From: Wurfbainia villosa
Lineage: Eukaryota > Streptophyta > Magnoliopsida > Zingiberales > Zingiberaceae
Length of the DNA stretch: 64,000 nt
Reading direction: 5' to 3'
Assembly (NCBI GenBank): GCA_025175895.1
Contig: CM045990.1
Span: 5,642,001-5,706,000, forward strand
Both the position numbers and the translations under genes were made by a program. Positions 10,246-23,000 of the stretch are shown here, piece by piece. The notes beneath the pieces were generated by a model. It ran no database searches. It was not told the DNA's origin and was given only the letters and a program-made list of their open reading frames with translations. Each line of letters opens with the position of its first letter. Positions within the stretch are counted from its first letter, which is position 1.

Positions 10246-12159
10246 GTACCAATCACTATGATATCTAATACCTAGTGACCTAGTGTGACCATCATGCTTC
10301 CTCTGTGCCAAAGCCATGGTCAATGGATCTGCGATGTTAGCTTCTGTCGGTACTCTGCATATCCTCACATCTCCTCTATCGATGATCTCTCGAATGAGAT
10401 GGAAGCGCCGCAGTATGTGTTTGGTCCGCTGATGTGATCGAGGTTCCTTAGCCTGTGCAATAGCCCCATTGTTGTCACAATAGAGGTCTATTGGATCTGC
10501 AATGCTAGGAACTACCCCAAGTTCACTGATGAACTTACGGAGCCAAACAGCCTCCTTTGCTGCATCAGATGCAGCAATATACTCGGCTTCTATTGTAGAA
10601 TCAGCAACTGTGTCCTGCTTTGAACTCTTCCAGCTCACAGCTCCACCATTCAGGCAAAACACGTACCCCGATTGCGATCTATAGTCATCCTTGTCTGTTT
10701 GGAAGCTTGCATCACTGTAACCCTTTACAGCTAGCTCCTCATTGCCTCCAAATATCAGGAAATATTCTTTCGTTCTTCGTAAGTATTTAAGAATATTTTT
10801 GACTGCTATCCAGTGACTTTCACCTGGATCCGACTGGTATCTACTCGTCATGCTCAAAGCATACGAGACGTCAGGACGAGTACAAAGCATGGCGTACATG
10901 ATAGACCCTATGGCAGACGCATAAGGGATCTTATCCATGCGATCTCTCTCCTTAGAAGAGGGACATTGAGTCTTCGAAAGACTCACACCATGTGATAAAG
11001 GCAGAAATCCTTTCTTGGAATTTTGCATAGCAAAACGATCTAGCACTTTATCAATGTATGTACTCTGACTTAGGCCAAGTAATCTTTTAGATCTATCTCT
11101 ATAGATCTTGATGCCTAGAATATAGGCAGCTTCACCTAAGTCTTTCATCGAGAAACAATTCCCTAACCACATCTTCACAGACTGGAGTGAGGGAATATCA
11201 TTTCCGATGAGAAGTATGTCATCTACATACAAGACAAGAAATACAAGCTGCTCCCACTATTTCTCTTGTAGACACAAGGTTCATCTTCATTCTTGATGAA
11301 ACCAAACTCTTTGATTGCATCATCGAATCAAGATTCCGAGAGGCTTGCTTTAGTCCATAAATGGACCTTTGCAGTTGCATACCTTTCAGTGATGCTTTGG
11401 ATCTTCAAAACCCTCAGGCTGTGTCATGTACACATCCTCGAGTAGCTTTCCATTCATAAAAGCGGTTTTGACATCCATCTGCCAGATCTCATAATCGTGG
11501 TAGGCTGCAATAGCAAGTATGATCCGAATGGATTTAAGCATCGCAACTGGTGAAAAGGTTTCATCATAGTCAATACCATGAATTTGTTTGAATCATTTCG
11601 CCACCAATCTACCTTTATAGGTATGCTTATTACCATCCATGTCAGTCTTTACTTTAAAGACCCACTTACACCCAATGGGTTTTACCCCTTCAGGTGGATC
11701 AACCAAGGTCCATACTTGGTTAGTGTACATGGATTCCATTTCGGATCTCATGGCCTCTAGCCATTTCTCGGAATCTGGGCTCATCATAGCTTCTTGATAG
11801 GATGTAGGCTCGTCAAGATCGACAAGCAATACATCACCATTGTCAGTCAAGAGAAAAGAATATCTCTCGGGTTGACGACGGATCTGTCGGATCTGAAGAG
11901 GTTGGTCTACTTGAACAGGTGTTTGTTCCACAACTCTTTGGGAAACAATTTCCTCATCCACAACACTTTGTGGTTCCTGTTCATTTTCCATCGAAGCCTT
12001 AGTGTTATCGTCATCTTGAACTTCTTCAAGATGAATTTTACTCCCACTAGTTTTTCTAGAAATAAATTCTCTTTCTAGAAAGACGACATTTCGCAACAAA
12101 GACCTTGCCAAGTGTGGGATTGTAAAAGTAATATCCCTTAGTTTCCTTGGGATATCCAC
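10243..12159 (-). pseudogene. copia B reverse transcriptase and RNase H
   Basis: The C-terminal half is one open frame at 11232-10243, starting inside RT at the catalytic YVDDILLIGND. It continues through YILGIKIYRDRSKRLLGLSQ and MLCTRPDVSYALSMTSRYQ into RNase H (YSDASFQTDKDDY, DSTIEAEYIAASDAAKEAVW, YCDNNGAIAQAKEPRSHQRT) and ends at RYHSDWY. The N-terminal half is at 12159-11593 (WLEAMRSEMESMYTNQVW, PIGCKWVFKVKTDMDG). The middle (about 11240-11590) is broken by indels, so no full polymerase can be made. The active-site residues YVDD are intact. Confidence 0.93.
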
Positions 12160-13021
12160 AAAAATAACACTTATCCGATTTGGGTCCTAGTTTATCCGAG
12201 ACTTGGCGCCTTACATAAGCTTCACAACCCCAAATCTTTATAAAAGACATTTTGGGACTCTTCTACCATATCGTATATGGTGTCTTTTCTACTTTTGATG
12301 GGACGAGATTATGTGTGAAAGCGGCTGTCACTAGAGCTAGTAACCAAAAGGAAGTAGGTAGATCATTCAGGCTAATCATGGATCGTAGCATATCTAATAG
12401 AGTACTATATCTCCTATCAGATACACCATTCAATTGTGGTGTTCCAGGGGAGTGAGTTGGGATATTATCCCACACTCACCAGTGATCACGAAACTCTTGA
12501 CTAAGGTATTCACCACCTCGATCCGATCAAGTAGCTTGATACGCTTACCAAGTTGGTTTTGTACTTCATTCTTGAATGCTTTGAACTTTTCAAAGGATTC
12601 GACTTATGTCTCATCAAATATAAGTAGCCAAATCTACTCATATCATCGTGAAAGTAATAAAGTACTTATAGCCTCCTTCGCTTCGACATTGAAAGGCCAC
12701 ATACATCAAGATGTATGAGTCCTAACAAGTCCGCCGCTTCTCTCGCCATGTCCACTAAATGGAGTTTTAGTCATCTTTCCTAAAAAGGCAAGATTCACAT
12801 ACCTCATATGATTCAAAATCAAATGAGTCCAATAATCCATCTTTATGGAGTTGGGATATGCGTTTTTCATTTATGTGACCTAGGCGACAGTGCCAGAGAT
12901 ATGTTTGGTTCGAATCATTCGATTTGAACAGCTTGGTATTTACGTTATAAATTGGGTTTTCTAAATCTAGAACATAGAGACCATTCATAAGTGGTGCATT
13001 ACAATAGAACATTTCATTCAA
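12056..13021 (-). pseudogene. copia B integrase
   Basis: The finger region is at 13021-12767 (YLWHCRLGHINEKRISQLHK then YEVCESC). The core is in fragments at 12720-12263, ending with GTPQLNGVSDRRYSTLLDML. The position equivalent to catalytic Glu (NGVSERR in E) is Asp here. A C-terminal fragment at 12250-12056 has MSFIKIWGCEAYVRR and YFCGYPKETKGYYFY. Stops and frameshifts near 12250 and 12480-12760 inactivate it. Confidence 0.88.
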
Positions 13022-13560
13022 ATAAATGGAACAACATTAGTCCTTTATTATAAAAGAAAAGTTTTTCTTGTCTAAACAAGATACAGAAATTATGTTCTTT
13101 GTCGATGCAGGTACATATAAGCACTCCTCTAGTTCTAAGATAAGCCCGGTGGGCAAAGACAAAGAATATGTTCCTCTGACTCACAGTGACAACTTTTGCG
13201 CCATTGCCTACTCGTAGGTCTACTTCGCCTTTTGCCATTTGTCTACTATTTCTCAGTCCCTGCACATTATTACAAATGTGAGATGCACATCCGGTATCTA
13301 ATACCCATGTAGAAGAAATAGATAGATTAACTTCTATAACGTGTATACCTGAGGCAGAAGTCCCACTTCTTTTATTCTTTACTTCCTCAAGGTAGACTTT
13401 GCAGTTCCGCTTCGGATGTCGATCTCACCGCAATGGGCGGTCCCTTCCTTAGGTACTTTACCTTTACCCTTTGAAGTGGATGAATTGGCCTTGCCTTTGG
13501 CTTGGTCTTACCCTTGCCTTTGCGCTTACCTTTGCCCTTCTTGACCATTAGTACACGTTG
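13014..13560 (-). pseudogene. copia B protease and Gag zinc-knuckle region, decayed
   Basis: Protease wording such as GEVDLRVGNGAKVVTVS is readable at 13265-13014, matching E (GKVDLRVGNGARVAAVA). Upstream, plus-strand ATGTGAGATGCACATCCGG at 13276 corresponds to the protease active-site region of E. The basic Lys/Gly-rich Gag tail is at about 13470-13550. No continuous frame spans the region. Confidence 0.7.
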
Positions 13561-14157
13561 CTAACTTTCTTTTTGAGATTGGTTCAGTGATTCTTAACAT
13601 CGAGAATCTCGAGCAAGGTTTATCAATTTCATTCATGTTATAATTCATGGAATTGATTATATGCTTAAACAGCGATTGCGAGGATAACATCGGTTGCCAA
13701 TTCTTGGCTCGATGGAAAACCTAGTCTTTCAAGGTTCTCAGCGTACCCAATCATTTTAGTCGTGAGTTCCTACAGTGTTCCTTCTTGCATCTTGCATGCA
13801 AAAGAGCCTTAGACACTTCAAAAACGCTCGTGCCTAGCTTGTCCTTGATATAGTTGTTTCAAATGCTCAACCATATCATAGGCATCCATGTTCTCATGTT
13901 GCTTACGAAGCTCGAGTTCATGGTGGCAAGCATAAGACATGACACATCTAATCGTCATCTTGATGCTTCTTATAAGCATCCTTTTGACCGCAGTGGCCGT
14001 GGTAGTGTTTGAGGGTATTGCTCTAGGACATACGAGTTTGCATTCTTGTTTGAGGATAATCCTCAAGTTCCTATACCGATCAAGAAAGTTCGCTCCATTA
14101 AGCTTGTCCTTCTCAAGGGACGGATCATGAGATTGAGGGGTGTGTGTTAGATGTCAT
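13561..14157 (-). pseudogene. copia B Gag
   Basis: By alignment with E Gag, the start codon is at 14157-14155. Recognisable stretches include QHENMDAYDMVEHLKQLYQG and QARHERF at 14066-13818 (E has NAYDMVEHLCQIYQGQARHE). At least one frameshift near 14070 and a messy 3' half prevent translation as one protein. Confidence 0.8.
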
Positions 14158-15330
14158 GGTGATCTACAACATTAAAATGCAAAGTTAAGTATCATACCTA
14201 AATCATTTAATTGGGCCTTTAATTAAATGAGGCTCCCACTAAATTCTCATAGCTACTATTTAGCTATAAATTTATATGGGATAAAGATCCACATTATAAT
14301 TCGTCTTGAGTTAGCTTTGGCTAATCGCCCAAGGCGTAGTATATAATTAGGTAGGCAATCTTTGCCAATTACATCTGATGTAACTCTTTAATAGCTTTGG
14401 TTAAGTTTTAGATTAGTTTAGTGTTTATTCCTAAACCGGCTTCGGTGTGGCGAGGCACGAGGGCCTTCTTGGATATCGAACGCGACCACTTCTAAGACAA
14501 AGCTGATGTTCGGAAATCACATAAAACTAATTTTAAAACTTATGTTCAAAGCTAATATATGCCTCTACTTTCTTAACTAATTAAGAAAACTTAATTAAGT
14601 CTTAACCAAGTTTGATAGCGGGACATCACGATTGTCCACTCGCACTCTTCAAGATAAAATGCATTGCTTTGCTTTGTAGACCCAATAACAAATGATCGAG
14701 GAAGTAGTGAGTACCAAGCTTTGGTAGGCATATCGTTTTTGACTTATTAAGAAATAAACATGTATCATATACATATTAGCATACATCACATATAAGCTAA
14801 TCATGCATCACATACAAGCTAAACTAACATGCATCACATACATATTAAACTAAGCGTGTCATGGTTATGGCCCTTATTCTACAATCTTCTCAAGCCAATG
14901 AAAAGATTGATTGGTCAACCTAGGGATAGCATCTTCTCCTAAGTGCTTCCTTTTGGTTGTCTTGTGTGTTGACTTCCTCCTTGTAACCTCATCTTCCAAT
15001 GGACCCTCCATCTTTGTTTTGTACATTACAAAAGGAGAAATACTCGAGTTACATTCGAGTCTAAAACTAATTTTACAACAAGAATTTTAGGAGGAAGGCA
15101 CGACCATAGCCGTATTTAAGAATTACAACACACACACATTCACAAACCTTTTGGGACTAGGCCATAACCATGCACCATGTCATTTTAACTTTTAAAAGAC
15201 ATTGGATATTTTATTATGTTTGACAATTGCTAATGCAATTATCAACTCATAATAAAATTTATCCTACTTCTATATCACATATAAAATAGAAAACCTATTT
15301 TATACGATCTTTATAAGTGGCTGATACCTT
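14158..15330 (-). other. copia B 5' leader with primer-site remnant
   Basis: Non-coding leader between LTR and Gag. The primer site next to the LTR is degraded (minus AAGGTATCAGCC, compared with TGGTATCAGAGCC). A hairpin sequence TTAGC-TTTG-GCTAA lies at about 14309, shared with E. A block at 14445-14510 (GGCGAGGCAC...TTCTTGGATATCG) recurs twice in element I. Around 14760-14860 there are repeated ATGCATCACATACA-like units. Confidence 0.75.
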
Positions 15331-17201
15331 TGTAGAAATTCTTTATGCCAAATGGCATATGCGCAACAGAAAAATTAGGATCCCTTCCAAGTGATCCATG
15401 CGAAAGCAAACTCGTATAAAATAAATTTCTCTAAACCAAACCTATCTTATAGGAGAGGATTACCTTTGTTGCGTGCCCTTGTTAATCCCGCTTCTTCCTT
15501 TTGTTTGTTGGATCTTTAGCACGTTCAAGTGTCCGTGCCTCTATATGTATCCACACGAGCAAGCTCTTGTCTCACCAAAGAAAACTAGAGGAGCTCTCCT
15601 TTACTTCTTGCTAGAGAAGTCCCTAAAGGAGAGGAAGAGAGGGAAAAGGAGAAAGGAAGAAGAAGACTCCTCTTCTTGCTAGCCTACACTCACAAACCCA
15701 CACAACCAAAGCTTCCACCAAGCTCTCTCACAACCACAACAACACTTGCTTTGGCCGGCCACTTCATGGGGTCTTTTATAGGGTTGGAAAAACCCTTTCA
15801 CCTCCACACATTCAATGCAATCCATTGCATTGGGACACAAGTTTGGCCGACCACTTAAGGAGACAAAACCATTTTGTTTCCTTCCACCTTATCTAGCTTA
15901 GGTGGATGCTTAGGTGGCATGCTTATGTGGCATGCTTATGTGGCATTCTTATGTGGCATTCATGCATGTTGAATTAATCTTATTAATTCAATTAAGCTTA
16001 TGTTATCATGTTGAATTAATCTTATTAATTCAATCATATTGAATTAATCTTATTAATTCAATTAAGCTTATGTTATCATATTGAATTAATCTTATTAAAT
16101 CAATAAGGTAACATATTGAATTAATCTCATTAAATCAAGTAGCTAAAATTCTCATTAAGCTTAAAGTCCAAAAACCATTTTGTACTTAAGCTTATTCCCA
16201 AATTATTCTAGTCAAACTAGAATACTCTAATTCCTCTAATTATCATGCTCTTTGTGTGTGACCCTATAGGCTCTCATAACGTTGGCAGTGGACCTAAACT
16301 CTTTTAGATACACAAGCAATGAGCGGCATCTAGCAATACATCATTGCTACCCAAGTTATGAGATAAGTCAAGATCCGACTAACCTTTCCGTGACTACTAT
16401 AATATATAACCGTGTCCTTCTATCCTTGATATCAGATTGATCAATGAGGCATAGACCGTGTCATCCTCGATCAATCTATGTGTTTCTTGATCCCTGAGTA
16501 AACTAACTCAAACAAATGAGCTCAATATCTCATATTGACTCATTCGAGCATGGCCATGCGTTTTAGTAGTTCTACTCAATCAAGGGGCCCACCGATATCA
16601 CTCTCGTCATATGAGAGGGATAGATCCCATCTACATCACTCACATCCCTCCGCATAATTTGTTACATACCCGATGTCGCCTTTATGGTCCACCTATTACG
16701 GGTGGCGTTTGTGATACCAAAGTACATAACTCCTTATGTAGGGAACCGTAGTGACTTGGTCGAGGACTATTCATACCAATAGTCACATGAGAAAGTTTAT
16801 GACACTCATATAGCGATCCATGAAACTTTCTCATGGCGGGTCAGTTCAGTATATATTCTCTAATATATACCCATGTGTCAACTTGATATCATATATCCAT
16901 GACTTGTGAGATCAAGTCATCAATTGACCTACATGCTAGTCTTTATGTATTAATATTTCCCTTGCATATTAATACTTGACTAGGAACATTTAGAAAGTGT
17001 TCTCTACAGCCTCTCATAATCAATTCTGCCAATTGATGTGCTGTAGATAAGAACCTACTTTTCTAGGGCATTACTATATTTAATTTAGCTGGCACAAGCA
17101 AGACTTAAATATAATAACCAATCCTTTGCCTTTATAGAATATGATACAAAATGTTCCCTATTCAACCATCACATGATTGGTTCTTAGGGCTATAACTAAC
17201 A
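15331..17201 (-). repeat. copia B 5' LTR
   Basis: 1871 bp, near-identical to 8352-10228, ending CTAACA and followed by GCACC. The TATA box is at 15774-15780 (minus TATAAAA). Confidence 0.94.
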
Positions 17202-17667
17202 GCACCGTGCCGCAGTATGCCAGGAATTCTTCAAGGTGTTGATAAGGTTCCTCAATCTGAGTTCCTCCGAATTGCCTCTCTTGAATAAGGGCGATTAATG
17301 CAGGGTTTATTTCCCAGCTTGCGGCCTAGATTCGGGAAATAATTATGCAGGAGCTCCATGCCTTTCGTCTAGGTACTATGTAATCTCTCAATAGTCGGGT
17401 TGGCCGTGTTATCATGATAGCGTTCCTTGTTGAGCAGGTATTAGTAGGTCACACGTAATGGATAAACTAAACCTAAGGCTTGAACCAAATGCTAGTCTAA
17501 ATACTAAATCAAATGCAGAAAATTTAAACTAAAGGTTGATGAATGCAACTACTGAAATTAATTTAAACTTAATCTAGATATCTAAAACTGAAGCAAATAA
17601 AATAAAATCAAGTAAATAAATCAAACCTAAGTTTGATCCAACTATCCACCTCTTGATTCGATATCGA
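17202..17667 (-). pseudogene. Athila Gag N-terminal part and leader (right of copia B)
   Basis: From about 17330 down to 17202 the minus strand reads WEINPALIALIQERQFGG and EEPYQHLEEFLAYCG, the start of the Athila Gag core. It joins to 8351 across copia B. From about 17400 to 17667 the sequence is AT-rich leader in which I see no gene. Confidence 0.8.
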
Positions 17668-17683
17668 ATCAATAACGACGCCA
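17668..17683 (-). other. Athila primer binding site
   Basis: Minus TGGCGTCGTTATTGAT, five bases from the LTR end (GTGCATCA). The first bases resemble the TGGCGCCGTTGCCGG site common in Athila-like elements; the remainder has drifted. Confidence 0.65.
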
Positions 17684-17688
17684 AAACT

Positions 17689-17805
17689 TGATGCACATGA
17701 ATACGACCTCAAATCTAGCGCGAGGACTCACGCACTCACACTCAATGCCTACAAGTGCACAGATGTTGTAAAGTAATAATTAGATTATCGATCCCACAGA
17801 GACTG
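17689..17805 (-). repeat. Athila 5' LTR, piece 1
   Basis: The plus strand begins TGATGCACATGAATACG and runs to the GACTG where copia A entered. The LTR resumes at 26618. Confidence 0.85.
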
Positions 17806-19734
17806 TGTAGGGATGTATACTGAAAAGTCTATTTATTGTATGAACATCTTTATTTTGGAATAAGAATCACATGATCATTGTTTGCATATTTTTATGGTTA
17901 TGCAATATTGTCTAATACTTTACATTGTAGATAACATGGTGTGTGGTGTCACACAGGAGATCATGTTATCGTCCCCTTGAAAAGTATAAGTAAAGGCTCA
18001 CAATCGAGATGGCTTTAGACAAACCATTGGAATGGTTGTAGTGTGATTTGGTATTGGTTTGTCTTGACTATAGAATCACACTAGTGCACTTTGTGTGTAT
18101 TGAGCAGGATCGACTTAGAGGTGATTTGATTTATTGCTGACTACATAATCGAATCGGACCTCAGATATTATTTAGTACATACTCTTAATCCCGATATAAT
18201 AATGGGCACATATACTTAGTACTCATCTCTTTGATTTACCAATGGGCGAGATTTATAGATTAAATCGATAGGCTCGGTAAGTTGGGAGATGATATTATTT
18301 ATATGGTGTGTCGTTGATTATAGGAGGAAACTGTGTCCTATATATTAGGATGATGATGTCCCCTTGAGGAGCTCATAAGGTTCATCATGTAAACCCTGCA
18401 GGTGGACTTGGTCCGGCATGATGAAAAGGTTGAGTGGTACTACTCAAGGAGTTAGATGTTGATTAATTAATGGTCAGTAAATTAATTAATCAACGGACAT
18501 TTGAGATCTTAAACACGGGGAGAAAATGTACAAATAATATATGGAGCCCATATTATCATATGGGGGTTGGTGAGGTAGATCAATGATGATCCTTTAGTGG
18601 ATTGGATCATCATTAGTGGATCGGACTTTATGTGGGCTTGATCCATGGGTGGCCAAGATTCAACTCCTCCTCATGGTCCCTAATGTAGCCTATTGACACC
18701 TCATGAAGCTTAGATCCAATGGATAGAAACAAAACTCTAAGATCCATAGGTAGAGATTAAATGTCTAAGATCCGACGGTTGAGATTAAATCTCTAGATCC
18801 GACGGTTGAGATTAAATCCCTAGAACCAATGGAGGAGATTAATTCATGACTTATCCCTAACTCTATAAAAGGAGGGCATGGGAGTTGGCGTGAACTACAT
18901 TGAAGCGAGCTAGGGTTTGGGTGGCAAGAAGGTGAATCCTAGTAGAGATAGGATTAGGGTTAGGGTTTGGAGGCTAGGGCGGCACCAAATAAGGCAAGGT
19001 TTCCTTTCTTCTTCCTTGTCCATTGGCCGGCGTCCAGCTTCTTTCGAGCCCCTTTCCAGCCCTTGGCCGACACCCAAATGCTCCCTTCTCTTTCTCCTTA
19101 GGTGGTGGAAACAAGATATAGGGCTTCCCTTGGTGTCTTGATTGTTTTCCATCATCTTCTCCACCTTCTAGTTGGCCGGCGGCAAGGAGAATGTGTGCTC
19201 CTTGTTGGTTGATTTTAGGGAGGAGAAAAACCTTGTTTCTACTCATCCTCTTGCTTTGAAAGAGCAAGGAAGGAAGATTTGCAATCTAGGAGCTTCGACT
19301 TTTTGTAGATCGTCGCCCACACGACGTCCAAATGGAGGAAGGTCATACATTAGAAGATCAAGAGGTATACCTATTCTTCTTTCTCCTTTTGTTACTTGCT
19401 TGTTTTTGTTTTTCAATTATAAGCATGTTATAAATCTGTAAATGGATAAATAATACTTGGATCCTGAGCATAAACACAAAAACCGGCGATCCGGACATCA
19501 TCTATTCCGCGGCTACTCGTAGAATAGAGGATGGTCGCTTGAACAACTAGTTTGTTCAAGTGACCTCTCTAAACGAATAGCACGACGATGACTTGGTGGT
19601 TTGGGCAATCCCTTTTGTCTAGGATTAAATTTTTTTTTAATCCGGGGACATTGAAGGGATCGCCATGGACAAGCTACCGAGGTGAAGTGGGAAGCGAAGT
19701 TTCCCCTCACGGACTCAATAAGCAAAACCCTTCA
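17806..19734 (+). repeat. copia A 5' LTR
   Basis: TGTAGGGATG...AACCCTTCA, 1929 bp. It differs from the 3' LTR by scattered substitutions, a few per hundred bases in the stretch I compared, so the insertion is not very recent. The TATA box is at 18864-18870. It has about three units of the 27-bp repeat near 18720-18840. Confidence 0.95.
18864..18870 (+). promoter_or_regulatory. putative TATA box of the copia A LTR
   Basis: CTCTATAAAAGGAGG, duplicated at 25745-25751 in the 3' LTR. It is the likely start-site determinant of the element transcript. Confidence 0.6.
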
Positions 19735-19736
19735 AT

Positions 19737-19749
19737 TGGTATCAGAGCC
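19737..19749 (+). other. copia A primer binding site
   Basis: TGGTATCAGAGCC two bases after the LTR end, complementary to the 3' end of initiator tRNA-Met, the usual copia primer. Confidence 0.95.
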
Positions 19750-20777
19750 AAGGTTTTCGGTTTTGTGTGTTTAGGATTCAGTTAATTTTTATGCACTTTT
19801 TCATATATTATATGTGTCGGATAATAGTAGGATATGCGTAGTTTAACTCTTTGGTTGCAGGCATAAGATCGGACTATTACGGCCATATGTGTGTAAATAT
19901 TTATTTTGTTGAATCCTCGGGGTTGACGAGGCTAGTATTTAGTTTTTGTAAATTAAATATGGCATTGTTTAGCCACTTTTTATTTTATTTTACTTTCGAT
20001 CTAGATTTCATGTACACTCTCTCGTGGAGTATAGGATCGATGGATGTAAATTAAAATAGGTTTTAGTCTCGGCTCGGATCTCTGGATGGCTCGTACATGG
20101 CGTAGGAGGAGCGGACGAGATGGCGATGCGACGGGAGTCATATTGAAGACAAAAGCCATAATAGTTGGAAAATAATTTATTTTTCATATTTATTGCTTTT
20201 TGTTTGATATGCATGTCGTAGGCTAGGAAAATTCCTCAATTTCAAATTACTAAGTGAGAGAGGGAATTTTTAAAAATTCCCACGACCTCCATTGCGATTT
20301 GACAAGTGATGCAAACAAACTTGCACGTCGGCTCTGAGTGCCTTCCTCCCCATCGGATGAGTTTGTTTATGGATCACAAGGTCGAATATGGTTATAGGAA
20401 ATTATTAAGGAGCTTGTGTACTTGCCCATCTTAAGGCACATAACCAGAGATAATTACCTTGGTACCGAGTAATGGTGAACACTTAGATATAAATATAAGT
20501 ATCCTCCCCTTCGGAGTCACTGATTTTATTTGTAGGGCCAAAGAGGAACCAAATATTAATTTTACTTGTCAAAAAGTTAGGTTGACAAGATAGTAATATT
20601 AATGGGTAAAACCTCCTCTTACAAATGTAGAATTCGTATACATCCACACTATCGTGGCATACGATATTCTCGGTGTTTTGAGGTGTTGGTTGATTTTAAA
20701 ATTTTATTGTTTGAGGAATCAATAATTTTTTGAAATATAATGTTTTGATTTATGTGATTCTTAGGTTTTCTTTCAAA
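19750..20777 (+). other. copia A 5' leader
   Basis: Non-coding stretch between primer site and Gag, homologous to 52321-53359 (inverted) in D. No gene seen. Confidence 0.8.
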
Positions 20778-21545
20778 ATGACTTTCAATCCACTTGCTGT
20801 GATACTGAAAGAGAACAAACTTATTGGACCCAACTATGTAGATTGGAAGAGGAATCTAGACATTGTCTTGACTGCTGAGGAATACAAATATGTACTCCTC
20901 GAAGAGTGCCCTCCCAAGCCTATAGATAATTCTGGGGAAAAGGAGAGAGAGAGCTATAAGAAATGGATCAAGGCCGATGAGATGGCGCGGTGTTACATTT
21001 TGGCATCTATGTCAAATGTACTGCAACATCAGCATCAAGTCATGTCCACTGCTTATGATATGATGCTCAATCTCAAGGAACTTTTCGGACACCAGAATCG
21101 AGCTGCGAGGCAAGAGGCCATGAGAAACTTGATGACGACCACCATGATCGAGGGAACACCCGTGAGGGATCATGTTCTCAAGATGATGGCTCATTTGAAT
21201 GAGTTTGGAGGTCCTAGGTGAGATCGATGAAACCCAGGTTGATATCATACTCCAGCTCTACCTAGGAGTTTTGGCGGTTTACTGAACTACAACATGAACA
21301 AGAGGTTGTATTTGTTGGCGGAACTTTGAGAACTCAGGCGAGGACTATTTCATCGAGTGCTCAGATGTGGTGACCCAGAAGGTTTCTACTTCTAAGCCGA
21401 AAGGCAAGAAGAAGAAGAAACAAATCGGGGTGAAGGTGGTGGGAGGTACTCAGGGAGGAGTGAAGAAGCTGAAAGCCAAGTGCTTTCACTTGTAAGCAGA
21501 CTGGACACTGGAAGAAGGACTGCCCCAACCGCAAGAACAAAGGTA
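20778..21545 (+). pseudogene. copia A Gag
   Basis: Gag packages the element RNA in virus-like particles. The ATG at 20778 (MTFNPLAVILKENKL) matches the D start, so upstream in-frame codons are not used. Core wording includes GPNYVDWKRNLDIVL and YDMMLNLKELFGHQNRAARQ. The frame breaks near 21220 after MMAHLNEFGG. The zinc knuckle CxxCxxxGHWKKDC is at 21480-21530, with one extra T that shifts the first Cys pair. D retains an intact knuckle. Confidence 0.9.
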
Positions 21546-21599
21546 TATCTTTTGGTCTAGTCGTTGAAACATGTTTAGCGGTGTTATCTATCGGCACCT

Positions 21600-21757
21600 G
21601 GTGTGTAGATCAAGAGCCATCGATCATGTCGCAATACTTTGCGGGTTCCGAGAAACCGGATGAGTGGTGAGGAGATTCTGTACTTGGGCGATGCCACAAA
21701 GGTGGCAGTTGTTGCAGTGGGAGATGTTCATTTATCTTTTGAGAAAAATAAACCTTT
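21600..21757 (+). pseudogene. copia A protease remnant
   Basis: The active site should read like VDTGATDHVC. Here GTGTAGATCAAGAGCC has substitutions and an indel, so the Asp-Thr/Ser-Gly motif is lost. No open frame remains. Confidence 0.65.
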
Positions 21758-23000
21758 TTGGTTCTTAAGAATTGCCTTTATGTACCCTTATTTAGAAAGA
21801 ATTTAATTTCGGTTTCTAAATTATTTATGGAAGGATATTCTATTTCTTTTAATGATAGAGTTGTTATAAGAAGGAATAGGGACATTATCTGTTCGGGTGC
21901 ATTGATAGGAAATTTGTACACACTTGAACCGAAACCTCCCACGATGCAAATTGAAGTTAATAACTCATCTTCTAATTCCAATAAGAGAAAAGAACCTTCG
22001 AAGATGAACCAAACATATCTTTGGCATCTTAGGCTTGGTCACATTAACCTAAGCAATATTCAAAGGTTGATAGCTGATGGACCTTTGGGTACATTAGTGG
22101 TGGAGGATCTCCCAACCTATGAATCTTGCTTGGAGGGTAAGATGACCAAGAGGCCTTTTAAGGCCAAGGGGTATAGAGCCAAAGATGCGTTAGAATTAGT
22201 TCATTCTGATTTGTGTGGTCCTATGTCTATCCAGGCTAGAGATGGTTTTGAGTATTTCTTCTCCTTTATAGATCATTACTCAAGATATGGATACATTTAC
22301 CGGATGCGCCGCAAGTCTGAATGCTTTGACAAGTTCAAAGAATTCAAGGCTGATGTGGAGAAACGTTAAGGTAAAAGTATCAAGACACTATGATCTGATC
22401 GTGGTGGTGAGTACCTCTTGGAAGAGTTTAAGAACTACTTATCAGAGGCTGGGATTCAATCCCAATTGACTGCACCTGGCACACCCCAACAGAACGGTGT
22501 AGCAAAGCGAAGGAATAGGACTCTTATGGAGATGGTTAGATCGATGATGAGTTATTCTGACTTGCCAAATTCGTTCTGGGGATATGCTCTAGATACGGCG
22601 GTGTACATTCTGAACTTGGTACCACCTAAATCAGTGCCTTCTACTCCCATAGAGTTGTGGACTGGGCGAAAGCCTAGTCTAAGACATATTCGGATATGGG
22701 GGAGTCCAGCACATGTATTGAAGGCAGATGCTGGTAAGTTGGAACCTCGTACAGAAGTACGCTTGTTCGTTGGCTATCCCAGGGGAACGAAGGGTGGATT
22801 GTTTTATAGTCCTAGAGATCAGAGGGTGATCATTAGCACGAAAATCAGATTTCTAAAGGAAGACTATGTGATGAGCCACAAGCCCAAGAGTAAAATTGTT
22901 CTGGAGGAGTTAAAAGGGGAAGTCACTTCTTTAGTACCACCGGTACAAGAGGATATACCACATGTCACTGCACCGCGTGTCACAGAGGATACACAGGTGA
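21758..23000 (+). pseudogene. copia A integrase
   Basis: The finger has YLWHLRLGHINLSNIQRL and YESCLEGKMTKRPF. The Cys before ESC in D (CESC) is Tyr here, which would break the zinc site. The core has LVHSDLCGPM and, after a TAA at 22367 and a further stop near 22390, SDRGGEYLLEEFKNYL. The third catalytic position reads NGVAKRRNRTLMEM, Lys in place of Glu (D keeps NGVAERR). The C-terminal part includes LFVGYPRGTKGGLFYSP. It is therefore inactive on at least three counts. Confidence 0.92.

Larger units (their letters stand above)
8352..17201 (-). mobile_element. copia element B, full length but degenerate
   Basis: The ends are two near-identical LTRs (8352-10228 and 15331-17201), and GCACC duplicates at 8347-8351 and 17202-17206. 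Internal order on the minus strand is leader, Gag, protease, integrase, RT, RNase H, which is Ty1/copia order. It is inserted in Athila Gag. Coding regions carry many frameshifts. B belongs to the same family as E: LTR ends, leader hairpin and protein wording match throughout. Confidence 0.95.
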
